A DNA stretch of 64,000 bases from Gemmatimonadota bacterium (lineage in GTDB: Bacteria > Gemmatimonadota > Gemmatimonadetes > Longimicrobiales > Gaopeijiaceae). A model generated the notes under the pieces. That model was not told the origin of the DNA. It did not search any database and saw only the letters and a list, made by a program, of their open reading frames with translations. Positions 17,996 to 26,036 of the stretch are shown here, piece by piece (position 1 is the first letter of the stretch; each line of letters starts with the position of its first letter). Where the stretch lies: contig JAJDXM010000092.1 of NCBI GenBank assembly GCA_022823225.1, positions 145,560 through 209,559 of the forward strand, written 5' to 3'. The position numbers and the translations under genes were made by a program.

Positions 17996-18640
17996 TCAGC
18001 CGCCCGGCAGCGTCCGCCCGACTCGCCAGATGTCCGAGATGGCCGCCAAGACCTCTCGGCCGATCAGGTCCATCCTGCGGACCAGCTCGATGCGCCCAAG
18101 CGCCTGCCGGTATCTGTGAGCGGGAAGCAGTTCCGTGAAGAGGCCGCAGGCGTCGGCCAGACAGATGATTACGACATCACGGGGTGTGGGAACCACCTCT
18201 TCGAAGAGCACCTCCAGGATGCGCAGCCTCACCTCGACCTCGACCGTGCCGTCCACCACCGGATAGCGTCGCGCCCTCAACACCCACAGGAACCGGTCTT
18301 CCCGGCGCTCCAGGATTCCGCGCGCGACCAGCCTCTCAATGGCAGCAGTCCGTGTCTCCCAGGCGCGTTCGGCGGCACGCTCCACCCAATACCGCGAGTC
18401 GCGGGTCTCCCCGGCGTTGGCTATGTCGGCCAGCACGGGGTCAAGGATGTCGTCCCCGAGCGGGGTCGCGTCCACCAGGATCAGCCTGTCCAGGTCGGTG
18501 TCGATCCGGTCTTCCATCGCGAGATCCATCAGCACCCCGCCGGCGAGCGCATAGCGCAGCGACAAGTCGGGCACTCGCAGGAACTTCTCCCCCTCGTTGT
18601 CGAGGAGCAGAAGCATGATCTCTTCGGCGAATCTCAGCAT
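17996..18640 (-). CDS. GPP34 (Golgi phosphoprotein 3-like) family protein
   Basis: 214 aa. The all-helical GPP34 domain starts at once: LLLLDNEGEKFLRVPDLSLR, then YALAGGVLMDLAMEDRIDTD, and W-E-T-R-T-A-A-I-E-R-L-V-A-R-G-I-L-E. In eukaryotes GOLPH3 binds phosphatidylinositol-4-phosphate; bacterial relatives, best known in actinobacteria, are uncharacterised and often peripheral-membrane candidates. ATG 18640 has AAGAGG 7 nt upstream; the open frame to 18802 lacks domain sequence. The 214 bp upstream hold a repeat array (18779-18820) that may contain its promoter. It follows the second DUF4143 ATPase in the same direction, but with that gap the two are probably separate units. Confidence 0.82.
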   Translation of the reverse strand: MLRFAEEIMLLLLDNEGEKFLRVPDLSLRYALAGGVLMDLAMEDRIDTDLDRLILVDATPLGDDILDPVLADIANAGETRDSRYWVERAAERAWETRTAAIERLVARGILERREDRFLWVLRARRYPVVDGTVEVEVRLRILEVLFEEVVPTPRDVVIICLADACGLFTELLPAHRYRQALGRIELVRRMDLIGREVLAAISDIWRVGRTLPGG

Positions 18641-18778
18641 TGCGGGGCCTCTTGGGGTGAGTTGGGTTGCGGCGGCGACGTGGACCCTATCCAGGCGGCA
18701 GGATGTCCGCAAGATCGAGCGGCGCCTTCCTTCAGGCTGCGCGTCGCTTGGCGGCCGTGCCGCGGCAATGATGCACTC

Positions 18779-18820
18779 GTCATGTAATGAAAACATTACC
18801 ACTTGTCATGTTTACTTTAC
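18779..18820. promoter_or_regulatory. GTCATGT repeat array with palindrome, upstream of GPP34
   Basis: Two GTCATGT direct repeats (18779-18785 and 18805-18811) flank an inverted repeat, GTAATG-AAAA-CATTAC (18784-18799), followed by TTTACTTTAC. The same order (GTCATGT, ACATTACCA, TGTCATGTTT, TTTAC) recurs at 63863-63900. It is AT-rich in a GC-rich setting, as an operator/promoter region would be. Confidence 0.5.
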
Positions 18821-18854
18821 TTTCAGCGTTCCCCGGGCGTCGTGCTCGCGGGAC

Positions 18855-20132
18855 TTACGGTCCGAGCACGCCGATCGGGATGACGCCCACGCCGTCCGGG
18901 CGCTGGTAGCCATACCCCGTGGCGGTGATGACCCCGAGCGCCGCCGGCGCCCCGCAACGGGCTGTGTCGATCCGATCGGCGAAGGTCAGCAGCGTTCGCG
19001 CGGCGTCTTCAACCCTTCCCGTTCCCAACTTGATCTCGAACGCCGCCCATCGCCCGGGTCCGGCGTCAACGACGGCGTCGACCTCCAGACCGGTGTTGTC
19101 GCGGTAATGATGGACCCTGGCGCGAGTCGCCTGGGAGTAGACCCGCAAGTCCCTCACGACCATGGACTCGAACACGAAGCCGAACCAGGGGACATCCTCC
19201 AGGAGGTGCTCGGGCGCCGCGCCCAGTGCCGCGGTGGCAAGCGATGGATCCACGAAGTGCCGCTTGCGCGAGATCCTGAGCCGCGAACGGGATCGAAGGT
19301 GGGGCGCCCAGGCCGGCTGCTGCTCGACGACCATGAGCTGCTCGAGCGCCGCCAGGTAGGATCTCGCGGTCTGCTCGGTGAATGACCCGTCGGAGCCCTG
19401 GGTGTCGCGCGCCATCGTGGCCGCCGAGACGACGGTCGCCGTGTTTCGAGCCAGGGATTGAAGGAACCGGTGGACCTTCTCGGGATCGCGGCCAACCCCG
19501 CCGACCCGTGTCATGTCGATCCGGCAGATCTCCGCAAGGTAGTCCTCGTTGGCGAGCACGGCCGCTTCCATTGAACGGCGGCGAAGATGCCCGGGCCACC
19601 CTCCCACGCAGACCAGTTCCGCCACCTCCGCCAGAGACAACTCGCTCGCGATGCCCGGTACGGGCCGGCCGTTCATCAGGCGCTTCAGCGACACCCCTCC
19701 GGAGGAGTGCCCCAGCTCGAAGAGCGACATCGGACGGAGTCGAAGCCGGCTCATCCGCCCGGCCCCGGTGTGCCGGGTCACGTCGTCGGCCGGAAGCGCC
19801 GAGCCGGTAAGGATGAAGTGCCCCAGGCCCGGGCGGTCATCGACGGCCCGGCGGACGTAATTCCAGATCGCCGGTTCGGCCTGCCACTCGTCGATCAGGC
19901 GCGGAGACGAGCCGGTCAGCAACAGCGTCGGATCCGCCGACATCGTCTCCGTGACGCGCGGATCCGCATCCATCAGAACTTCGCTCGCCGCCGCTTGCCG
20001 CGCGGTCGTGGTCTTTCCGGATACCCTTGGCCCTTCGATAACGACGGCACCCGAAGCAGCGAGCCGCGAGGCCAACTCCTTATCGGCGATTCGGGGCCGG
20101 TACGCCGGCTGACTTCTTCTCCCAGGATCCAT
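18855..20132 (-). CDS. AAA+ ATPase with DUF4143 C-terminus (copy 2)
   Basis: 425 aa. Walker A is GPRVSGKTTTAR near residue 37, Walker B is PRLIDEWQ, and LTGSALP follows as the sensor region. The DUF4143 part ends with the nuclease-like signature GLEVDAVVDAG and AFEIKLG, in which E-V-D and E-I-K are both present, unlike copy 1. The middle (LSLAEVAELVCVGGWPGHL) follows the family pattern. I chose ATG 20132; TTG 20141 is also possible. There is no Shine-Dalgarno, and a 24-bp palindrome (20131-20154) covers the start, so self-repression is plausible. Function is unknown; related genes often sit near toxin-antitoxin or defence genes. Confidence 0.85.
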   Translation of the reverse strand: MDPGRRSQPAYRPRIADKELASRLAASGAVVIEGPRVSGKTTTARQAAASEVLMDADPRVTETMSADPTLLLTGSSPRLIDEWQAEPAIWNYVRRAVDDRPGLGHFILTGSALPADDVTRHTGAGRMSRLRLRPMSLFELGHSSGGVSLKRLMNGRPVPGIASELSLAEVAELVCVGGWPGHLRRRSMEAAVLANEDYLAEICRIDMTRVGGVGRDPEKVHRFLQSLARNTATVVSAATMARDTQGSDGSFTEQTARSYLAALEQLMVVEQQPAWAPHLRSRSRLRISRKRHFVDPSLATAALGAAPEHLLEDVPWFGFVFESMVVRDLRVYSQATRARVHHYRDNTGLEVDAVVDAGPGRWAAFEIKLGTGRVEDAARTLLTFADRIDTARCGAPAALGVITATGYGYQRPDGVGVIPIGVLGP

Positions 20133-20154
20133 GACATGCAATATGCCATGTCAT
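20131..20154. promoter_or_regulatory. Perfect 8-bp palindrome over the start of DUF4143 copy 2
   Basis: ATGACATG (20131-20138), eight bases, CATGTCAT (20147-20154). The left arm includes the first two bases of the start codon region on the minus strand. The arm sequence is the same GTCAT/ATGAC motif that is repeated at 18779-18811 and 63863-63890, which suggests a common DNA-binding protein. Confidence 0.5.
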
Positions 20155-20292
20155 CATCGGAATTGCAAGGATATTGATAATTGATTGGCAACGCCTGTGG
20201 CAATGGTAATGCAACGGACGTGAACGCGGAAACGCAGGATTTGCACCGGATGGAATTCGTCGCCCCTATGCAGCGTCGACTTATGCGGACCC

Positions 20293-21582
20293 CTAGAACC
20301 GCGGCCGGATCCGGTTGTTCACCACGTTGTTGTAGATCGAGCCGAACTGGTAGCTGAAGCCGACCTCGGTGCCGTAGTCGAAGTCGGTCGGGCGGCGCTG
20401 GAGCCGCAGCAGGGCTTCCTCGTCGGTGGCGCCGCGCGCGGAGAGGAAGATCTGGTCGTTCACCCAGGACGCGTTGCCCGAGATGTTGACCGTGAAGCCA
20501 CGCACGATACGGATCGAGGCGCCGCCCCAGATGGAGAACCGTCGCAGATCGGTGTTGTGCAGGTAGAGCGAGCCGCTGGCGCCCGCGCCGACGCTGCCCC
20601 AGGGCTGCCTCTGGTCGAGCCGCAGCTCCATCGACTCCACCCAGCGAGTCTCCTGGGTAACGTCGTAGATGGTGCGCTCCGAGTACTCGTTGTGGATCCT
20701 CGCCATGCTGTACCGGAAGGTGAATGAGCGGCGAGTGGCTTCTTCATAGGGGAAGACGCTGAACTCGAGCGTCGGGGTCACCGCAAAGCGCCGGTTCAGG
20801 TTGTAGGTGAGGAAGCGCCCGGCCGAGCCCATAAGGCCCACCGACCAGTGCTCGGCCAGGGAATAGACCAGCCGGGTATCCACGTTCCAGCGTGTGCGGT
20901 TGTCCCGGAACTCTCTGTCGGAAAGTTCGATCCGCAGCCGGTTGTGGGCCATTCCCCCGGAGATGCTGAACTTCCAGACCGGCGCGGTGCGCCAGGCCGT
21001 GAATCGGCCCTCTATTTCGGTGTTGGAACGAGACGACTCCCCGTCGATGCCGGCGCCGCCGTTGAGGCGGAACACCCAGAGATTCCAGGGGTCGTCCACC
21101 TCGTCCGCCGACACCATCCCCGCGACCTGCTCGGGCTGCCCGGCCGCGAGCGGGACGACCGATGCAAGTCCCCGGTACCCGGACCGGTTCGCGAACACGG
21201 CCAATCCCAGCGCCAGTGTGTTGGAGACGGCGTCCAGCACCTCCCGGTCGGTGTCGGTCGGGAGCGACTGATAGGTCTGCTGGTCGCTGTACGGGGACTC
21301 GTCGTCGGTCCCGATGAAATCCATGAGATATTCCCTGCCCCCGGCCCCCGTACCCTGGCTGGTCATGATGACGTGAACATCGGCGACATTCCTGTCGTTG
21401 ACCCAGTTCACCCAGGCGATCTCGGTGCGGTAGTACTGGCGGTTGCAGCGCGGCCCGTTGCAGTCGAAGAAGACATTGGGGCGGGACTGCTGGGCACCGA
21501 GCGGCTCGGGGGACCAGCCGGCCAGCGCGACGGTGGCCGCGGCAACCGCGATTGCGCCCCGGACACCTGCCAGGCGGATCAC
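20293..21582 (-). CDS. Predicted outer-membrane protein with N-terminal Cys-pair domain
   Basis: 429 aa. A signal peptide (AIAVAAATVALAGWSPEPLGAQ) precedes a short periplasmic domain with a Cys pair (FFDCNGPRCNRQYYRTEIAW, then VHVIMTSQGTGAGG) and a C-terminal beta-barrel-like half rich in aromatic strands (RFLTYNLNRRFAVTPTLEFS, RIVRGFTVNISGNASW), ending NRIRPRF with a terminal Phe. I do not recognise a named family. GTG 21582 overlaps the stop of the preceding 137-aa gene (GTGA), fixing the start; the open frame to 21759 is only read-through. It is the last gene of an operon that begins with an RNA helicase. Confidence 0.72.
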   Translation of the reverse strand: MIRLAGVRGAIAVAAATVALAGWSPEPLGAQQSRPNVFFDCNGPRCNRQYYRTEIAWVNWVNDRNVADVHVIMTSQGTGAGGREYLMDFIGTDDESPYSDQQTYQSLPTDTDREVLDAVSNTLALGLAVFANRSGYRGLASVVPLAAGQPEQVAGMVSADEVDDPWNLWVFRLNGGAGIDGESSRSNTEIEGRFTAWRTAPVWKFSISGGMAHNRLRIELSDREFRDNRTRWNVDTRLVYSLAEHWSVGLMGSAGRFLTYNLNRRFAVTPTLEFSVFPYEEATRRSFTFRYSMARIHNEYSERTIYDVTQETRWVESMELRLDQRQPWGSVGAGASGSLYLHNTDLRRFSIWGGASIRIVRGFTVNISGNASWVNDQIFLSARGATDEEALLRLQRRPTDFDYGTEVGFSYQFGSIYNNVVNNRIRPRF

Positions 21583-21992
21583 CCTGGACCCGCCTTCCCG
21601 TAGATCCCCACCCTCAGCGGCGGATCCACCCACCAGTGGAAGTGGAAGCGATTCTCGCCGTCCACGATGACCCCTTCGCGCCGCTCGCGCGTCTTCGGCC
21701 AGTCGCTGCGGCCGTTCTTCACGACCAGCAGCTGTCCGGGCCCGAGCCGGGCAGCCCAATCCCGGAGACTGCTCTCCAGATTGGCCAGCAGTGTCCGCTC
21801 CGCGTCGCGCTGCACGTCGGCGTTGGTGTCCGCGGCCAACTCGCCCGCCGTCAGCTCCTCATAGTCCTGCTCCAGCTGGTCGGCGCCAATGGAGAAGGCG
21901 CGGTCGCGCTGAAAACCGATTTCGGTCATCGCGGTGGGATTGAAGTTGGGCCGGACGCTGTGGTACCACTTCCCGTATCGCCTGACGATCAT
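21579..21992 (-). CDS. Uncharacterised 137-aa protein between helicase and outer-membrane protein
   Basis: 137 aa, soluble, with no signal peptide. It opens MIVRRYGKWYHSVRPNFN and has an acidic helical middle (SIGADQLEQDYEELTAGELA) and a basic, aromatic end (FHFHWWVDPPLRVGIYG). I do not recognise a family. ATG 21992 overlaps the stop of the helicase (ATGA) and is preceded by GGGGGA, while its own stop overlaps the GTG of the outer-membrane gene. Translation of all three is thus probably coupled. Confidence 0.68.
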   Translation of the reverse strand: MIVRRYGKWYHSVRPNFNPTAMTEIGFQRDRAFSIGADQLEQDYEELTAGELAADTNADVQRDAERTLLANLESSLRDWAARLGPGQLLVVKNGRSDWPKTRERREGVIVDGENRFHFHWWVDPPLRVGIYGKAGPG

Positions 21993-23260
21993 TCCCCCGA
22001 TTCCTCCGTGGCGTGACTCAGCAGTGCGGCCAGCTCCTCCGGATCGAGGCGCTCCCCGGCCTTGCTCCCAGTCCCCCGGCCCGACCGCGTACGCTTGCGC
22101 GAGCCGTCCTGCCGGTCGGTTGGCGAGCCACCCGCGAAGTCGAAGTCGGGGTGGTGGATCTTCTCCAGCTTGCGTTCCAGCTCGTACTCCAGAGTGCGGA
22201 AGGCGCCCAGGTCGGCGGAGGTGACGAAGGTGACGGCCTCGCCGGTCGCGCCTGCCCGGGCGGTGCGGCCCACGCGGTGGACGTAGTCGCCGGGGTCGAG
22301 CGGCACGTCATAGTTGACCACATGCGAGATCCCCTCGATGTCGAGGCCGCGCTGCGCGATGTCGGTGGCGACCAGCACCCGGACCTCGCCCTCGGTGAAG
22401 CGGTCGATCGCGCGGGTGCGGTGGCGCATGTGCCGATCCCCGTGGATCACGTCGCAGGAGATGCGGGCGCGGTCGAGCCGGGTCTTGAGGACGTCCGCGC
22501 CGACCTTGGTGCGGGTGAAGACGAGCACCTGGTCCCAGCCGGGCTGGTCCAGCAGGTGGACGAGAAGGTCGGGCTTGCGGTCAGGGCGCACCGAGTAGGC
22601 GATCTCGGATATGCCATGCGCGGTTGTGCCGGAGGGAGAAGCCTCGACCCACGCCGGGTCGCGGGTCATGCGGAGCGCCAGGGCGTGGACCGCGTTGGGC
22701 ATCGTCGCCGAAAAGAGCAGCGTCTGGGGGCGCTTGCCGAGGCCTCTCACCACCGCCTCGATCTGTGGACGGAAGCCCATGTCGAGCATCCGGTCGGCTT
22801 CGTCGAGAATGAGCCGGCGGACGCCCTTCAGGCGGGCACTGCCCCGGTTCTGGAGGTCGATCAGGCGTCCGGGGGTCGCCACGATGACCTCGTCGCCCCG
22901 TTTCAGGGCGTCCAACTGGGGTCCGTAGGCCACGCCGCCGCAGATCACCGTGGACCGGAAGCTCGATCCCCGGGCAAGGGCCACCGTGTCCTCGGACACC
23001 TGCTGGGCGAGCTCCCTGGTCGGACAGAGAACCAGCACCTGAAGTCCCCCGCCGGCTTTCAGAGAATCGAGCACCGGAAGCATGAACGCTCCGGTCTTCC
23101 CCGTCCCTGTCCGGGCAATCCCCACCACGTCCCGTCCGGCCATAACCAATGGGATGGCCTGTTGCTGAATGGGGGTCGGCGTGGTCCAACCCAATGCCTG
23201 CACAGCGGCCAGCCTGAGTTCGGACAGGCCGAAGGCGGCGAAGTCTGTAGGTTGCGTCAA
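21989..23260 (-). CDS. DEAD-box ATP-dependent RNA helicase (RhlE-like)
   Basis: 423 aa cytoplasmic RNA helicase with every motif intact: Q motif (FGLSELRLAAVQALGWTTPT, then PIQQQAIP), I ARTGTGKT, Ia PTRELAQQ, Ib ATPGRLIDL, II DEAD, III SAT, IV VFTRTK, V ATDIAQRGLD, VI HRVGRTARAG. A basic Arg/Ser/Gly tail follows (SRKRTRSGRGTGSK). Start at TTG 23260, where MTQPTDFAAFGL matches family N-termini; the open frame to 23725 is read-through. It heads a three-gene overlapping operon with a small protein and an outer-membrane protein, an unusual set of neighbours. It contrasts with the degenerate relative at 27064-28680. Confidence 0.93.
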   Translation of the reverse strand: MTQPTDFAAFGLSELRLAAVQALGWTTPTPIQQQAIPLVMAGRDVVGIARTGTGKTGAFMLPVLDSLKAGGGLQVLVLCPTRELAQQVSEDTVALARGSSFRSTVICGGVAYGPQLDALKRGDEVIVATPGRLIDLQNRGSARLKGVRRLILDEADRMLDMGFRPQIEAVVRGLGKRPQTLLFSATMPNAVHALALRMTRDPAWVEASPSGTTAHGISEIAYSVRPDRKPDLLVHLLDQPGWDQVLVFTRTKVGADVLKTRLDRARISCDVIHGDRHMRHRTRAIDRFTEGEVRVLVATDIAQRGLDIEGISHVVNYDVPLDPGDYVHRVGRTARAGATGEAVTFVTSADLGAFRTLEYELERKLEKIHHPDFDFAGGSPTDRQDGSRKRTRSGRGTGSKAGERLDPEELAALLSHATEESGE

Positions 23261-23410
23261 ACCGTGTCCAGCTTCTCTGCGAATGCTTTCCGGGCGAGCG
23301 GCCACTGCTCTTCCTTCGCCCTGCTTCGGCCCTCGACCCGGCGCCGCTGGCCCGGTCTCGAATGTAACCGTGTCGGATGACGGGGGACACGGGCCGTGCC
23401 ATCTTTGTTC

Positions 23411-23899
23411 ATGTCCTCCCATACCGTCTCGGTGCTGTTCGTCTGCCTCGGGAACATCTGCCGCTCCCCCCTCGCCGAGGGGGTCTTCATGGCTGCCGCG
23501 GAGTCCCGCGGTCTTGGTTCCCGATTCAATGCCGACTCGGCGGGGACCGCGGCCTACCATTCCGGCGAGCCCCCCGATCCCCGCACCACCGCCGTCGCGG
23601 CGCACCATGGGGTTCATCTCACCAGCGTGGCACGGCAGGTGACGAGACGCGACTTCGAGCGGTTCGACCTCGTCGTCGCCATGGATCGAAGCAATCGGCG
23701 CTCGCTGGAGCGGTTGCGGGGCCACCGCCCCGGACCCGGGTCCGATGCGGCGCGGATCGTGATGATGCGCGACTTCGACCCCGACCTGGGCAGTCCGGAC
23801 GTCCCCGACCCGTACTACGGCGGGGCGGAGGGATTCGAGCGCGTGTACCGGATCCTCGAGCGGTGCTGCGGGGGGCTGCTCGACGACCTCGCCGACTAG
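23411..23899 (+). CDS. Low-molecular-weight protein-tyrosine phosphatase
   Basis: 162 aa. The P-loop is VCLGNICRSPLAEG with nucleophile Cys12 and Arg18 (C-x5-R), and the general-acid loop is VPDPYYGG near the C-terminus, so the enzyme looks active. LMW-PTPs remove phosphate from tyrosine (sometimes arginine) residues, commonly those of exopolysaccharide kinases; no kinase or capsule gene lies nearby. ATG 23411 gives the typical short N-terminus (MSSHTVSVLFVCLGN); GTG 23396 would add five residues. The gene diverges from the helicase, and its stop codon shares its last base with the first base of the dispersed repeat copy B. Confidence 0.92.
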   Translation: MSSHTVSVLFVCLGNICRSPLAEGVFMAAAESRGLGSRFNADSAGTAAYHSGEPPDPRTTAVAAHHGVHLTSVARQVTRRDFERFDLVVAMDRSNRRSLERLRGHRPGPGSDAARIVMMRDFDPDLGSPDVPDPYYGGAEGFERVYRILERCCGGLLDDLAD

Positions 23900-23996
23900 T
23901 GTCCCGTCCCGGAAGTTCGCGTGCTACCGAGAGTGCCGAGGCGCCGGGCTGGCAAGGCGCGACGAAGGTGCTACGCGGAGATTATCCACGGACTGC
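23899..23996 (+). repeat. Dispersed repeat, copy B
   Basis: The longest readable copy. Bases 23899-23956 match copy A (3535-3592) with few changes. Bases 23927-23967 are identical to the reverse complement of 63960-64000. The right end (23975-23996) resembles 2100-2121. It fills the gap between the phosphatase and O-methyltransferase stops. Confidence 0.85.
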
Positions 23997-24676
23997 TACC
24001 GCCGCACCGCCACCATCAGCCCGTCACCCACCGGCAGAATCGTCGCGTCGAATCGCGGCTCGGAGGCCACGATCTCGCTGAAGCGGTTGAGCAGGGCGGC
24101 GATGCGGTCATCGCCGGGTTCGAGGACCCGGCCCTTCCAGAACGCGTTGTCGGCCACGAGCAGTCCGCCGCGCCGCAGGAGCCGCGCGGCCTCCTCCATG
24201 TACTGCGCGTAGCGCTCCTTGTCCGCGTCCAGGAAGACCATGTCGACGGATGCGTCCCGTCCCATCCGGGCCAGGGCCTCCGCGGCGTCCCCGACCCGAA
24301 CCTCGACCCGGTCCGCCACGCCTGCTTCCTCCAGCGACCGTCGCGCAACCTCCGCGTGGCCGGGATTGATCTCGAGGGTGACGAGCCGGCCGCCGGGCGG
24401 GAGCGCGCGCGCGATCCAGATCGCGGAATAGCCCGCGAGCGTGCCGACCTCGACGACCCGCGTCGCACGGACGGCCCTCACGAGGATCTGCAGCGCGCGC
24501 GCGGTGGCGGGGGGGAGCTGGATCCGCGGCAGCCCCGCTGCGTCGGCGCGTGCCCGCACGCTGCGCAGCACATCGTCTTCTCCCGCGAAGAGGCGCTGGA
24601 CGTAGAGGTCGAGCGCGTCATGGTCGAGTGCGGAGGGGTCGGGTGCCCCGGAAGGAACGCGCGCCTCCTCAGTCAC
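23996..24676 (-). CDS. SAM-dependent O-methyltransferase (CCoAOMT-like)
   Basis: 226 aa class I methyltransferase. SAM motif I is VVEVGTLAGYSAIWIARALP, the acidic ribose-binding strand GRLVTLEINP, the metal-binding Asp cluster DMVFLDADKERYAQYM, and motif LLVADNAFWKGRV follows. This is the pattern of the small Mg-dependent catechol/caffeoyl-CoA O-methyltransferase family, whose bacterial members accept varied catechols; the substrate is unknown. GTG 24676 overlaps the aminotransferase stop by 8 bp (GTGACTGA), so the two are translationally coupled. Their pairing might mean a small pathway, but it could equally be chance. Confidence 0.9.
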   Translation of the reverse strand: MTEEARVPSGAPDPSALDHDALDLYVQRLFAGEDDVLRSVRARADAAGLPRIQLPPATARALQILVRAVRATRVVEVGTLAGYSAIWIARALPPGGRLVTLEINPGHAEVARRSLEEAGVADRVEVRVGDAAEALARMGRDASVDMVFLDADKERYAQYMEEAARLLRRGGLLVADNAFWKGRVLEPGDDRIAALLNRFSEIVASEPRFDATILPVGDGLMVAVRR

Positions 24677-25862
24677 CGGCCAGCACCGTCGCCATCCGGC
24701 GCACCCCTTCCTCGATCTCCTCGTCCGACGAAGCGGTGCTCATGCGCGCGTAGCGCGGGTCGCCGAACGCCTCTCCCGGCACGATGGCCACGCCGGTCTC
24801 CTCCAGGATTCGTGCGCAGACATCGTTGGCGCAGGTGAGATTGCCGTCGAAGATCCCGTCCACACGAAAGTACAGGTAGAAGGCCCCTTCCGGGCGGACA
24901 TACGCGCACGCGGGGATCAGTTCGTCGAAGAGGCGCGTGACCAGGTCGCGGCGGCGGCGGAAAGCTTCGAACATATGCGCCCTGGAACGTGTTGCGGCGC
25001 CCCCCTGCGCGAGCCCCTCCAGGGCGGCCACCTGCGACGGCGTGGCGGCGTTCAGCGAAACGTGGCTCTGGAAGGCGGACATCCTGGCGGCGAGCTCGGC
25101 GGTCGTGTAGGAGAAGCCGACCCGCCAGCCCGTCATTGCATACGCCTTGGACATCCCGTTGGTCACGACCAGGTGGCCGACCGAGGCGGGATCGAGGTCG
25201 AGCGCCCCGGGCGCCTTCGCCCCGCCCCCTCCGAAATGGATCTCCTGGTAGATCTCGTCGGAGATCAGCGTGACGCCGCGGTCCCTGGCCCACTCGGCCA
25301 GGGTGCCCAGCTGCCCCTTCGTGTAGACGGCACCGGTCGGGTTGGAAGGGGTGGAGATGATCAGGCCCCGGGTACGCGCCGTCGCCGCCCCTTCGAGATC
25401 GTCCGGGGTGAGACGGAAGTCGCGGTCTTCGCTGCCCGCCACCGGCACCGGCTCCGCCCGCGCCAGCGTCACCATCTCCGGGTACGAAGTCCAGTAGGGC
25501 GCCCCGATCAGCACCTCGTCGCCGGGTCCGAAGAGACAGAAGCAAGCGTTGAAAAGCGACTGCTTTGCGCCTGCGGACACGACGACCCTGGCGGCCTCCG
25601 CCGGGTGGTCCGTCCCGTCGGTCATGTAGCGCGCCGCGGCCGCCCTCAACTCCGGGAGTCCCGCGGCGGGCGTATAGCGGGTGCGGCCGCCTCGGATCCC
25701 CTCGATCGCAGCCGACGAGATCCATTCGGGGGTGTCGAAATCGGGCTCGCCGGCGCTGAGGTTGATGATATCCCTCCCGGCCGCCGCAAGCTTCTTTGCG
25801 AGGGTGCTCACCGCGACGGTGGCCGATGGCGTAAGTCTGGCAATGTTCTCGGACAAGGTCAT
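24669..25862 (-). CDS. Pyridoxal-phosphate aminotransferase, aspartate aminotransferase type
   Basis: 397 aa fold-type I aminotransferase of the AspC/PatA-like Ib subgroup. Landmarks are LSAGEPDFDTPEWI, the YTPAAGLPELRAA segment, STPSNPTGAVY (carboxylate/PLP Asn), LISDEIYQEIHF (PLP Asp/Tyr) and the Schiff-base Lys in TNGMSKAYAMTGWRVGF. The C-terminal Arg for the alpha-carboxylate is in DPRYARMSTASSDEEI. It most likely moves an amino group between aspartate (or an aromatic/prephenate-type substrate) and 2-oxoglutarate. ATG 25862 fits family length (about 395); GTG 25898 is possible. It is the first gene of a two-gene operon with the O-methyltransferase. Confidence 0.93.
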   Translation of the reverse strand: MTLSENIARLTPSATVAVSTLAKKLAAAGRDIINLSAGEPDFDTPEWISSAAIEGIRGGRTRYTPAAGLPELRAAAARYMTDGTDHPAEAARVVVSAGAKQSLFNACFCLFGPGDEVLIGAPYWTSYPEMVTLARAEPVPVAGSEDRDFRLTPDDLEGAATARTRGLIISTPSNPTGAVYTKGQLGTLAEWARDRGVTLISDEIYQEIHFGGGGAKAPGALDLDPASVGHLVVTNGMSKAYAMTGWRVGFSYTTAELAARMSAFQSHVSLNAATPSQVAALEGLAQGGAATRSRAHMFEAFRRRRDLVTRLFDELIPACAYVRPEGAFYLYFRVDGIFDGNLTCANDVCARILEETGVAIVPGEAFGDPRYARMSTASSDEEIEEGVRRMATVLAGD

Positions 25863-26036
25863 CTTGGAACCTGGTGGTTTTCTGTTGGAGGTGGTCACAG
25901 GAGCCTCGGACGATTCGCCGGGGCGACCGCACCTGAGCCGAGCCGACAATAAGACCGGTAACCGTTATGTTCGCAACCCCGCCCGTCGCTCCCACGGAGC
26001 CCGACGGCCCACGGCCAAGTCCAATGGAGCAGCGAG

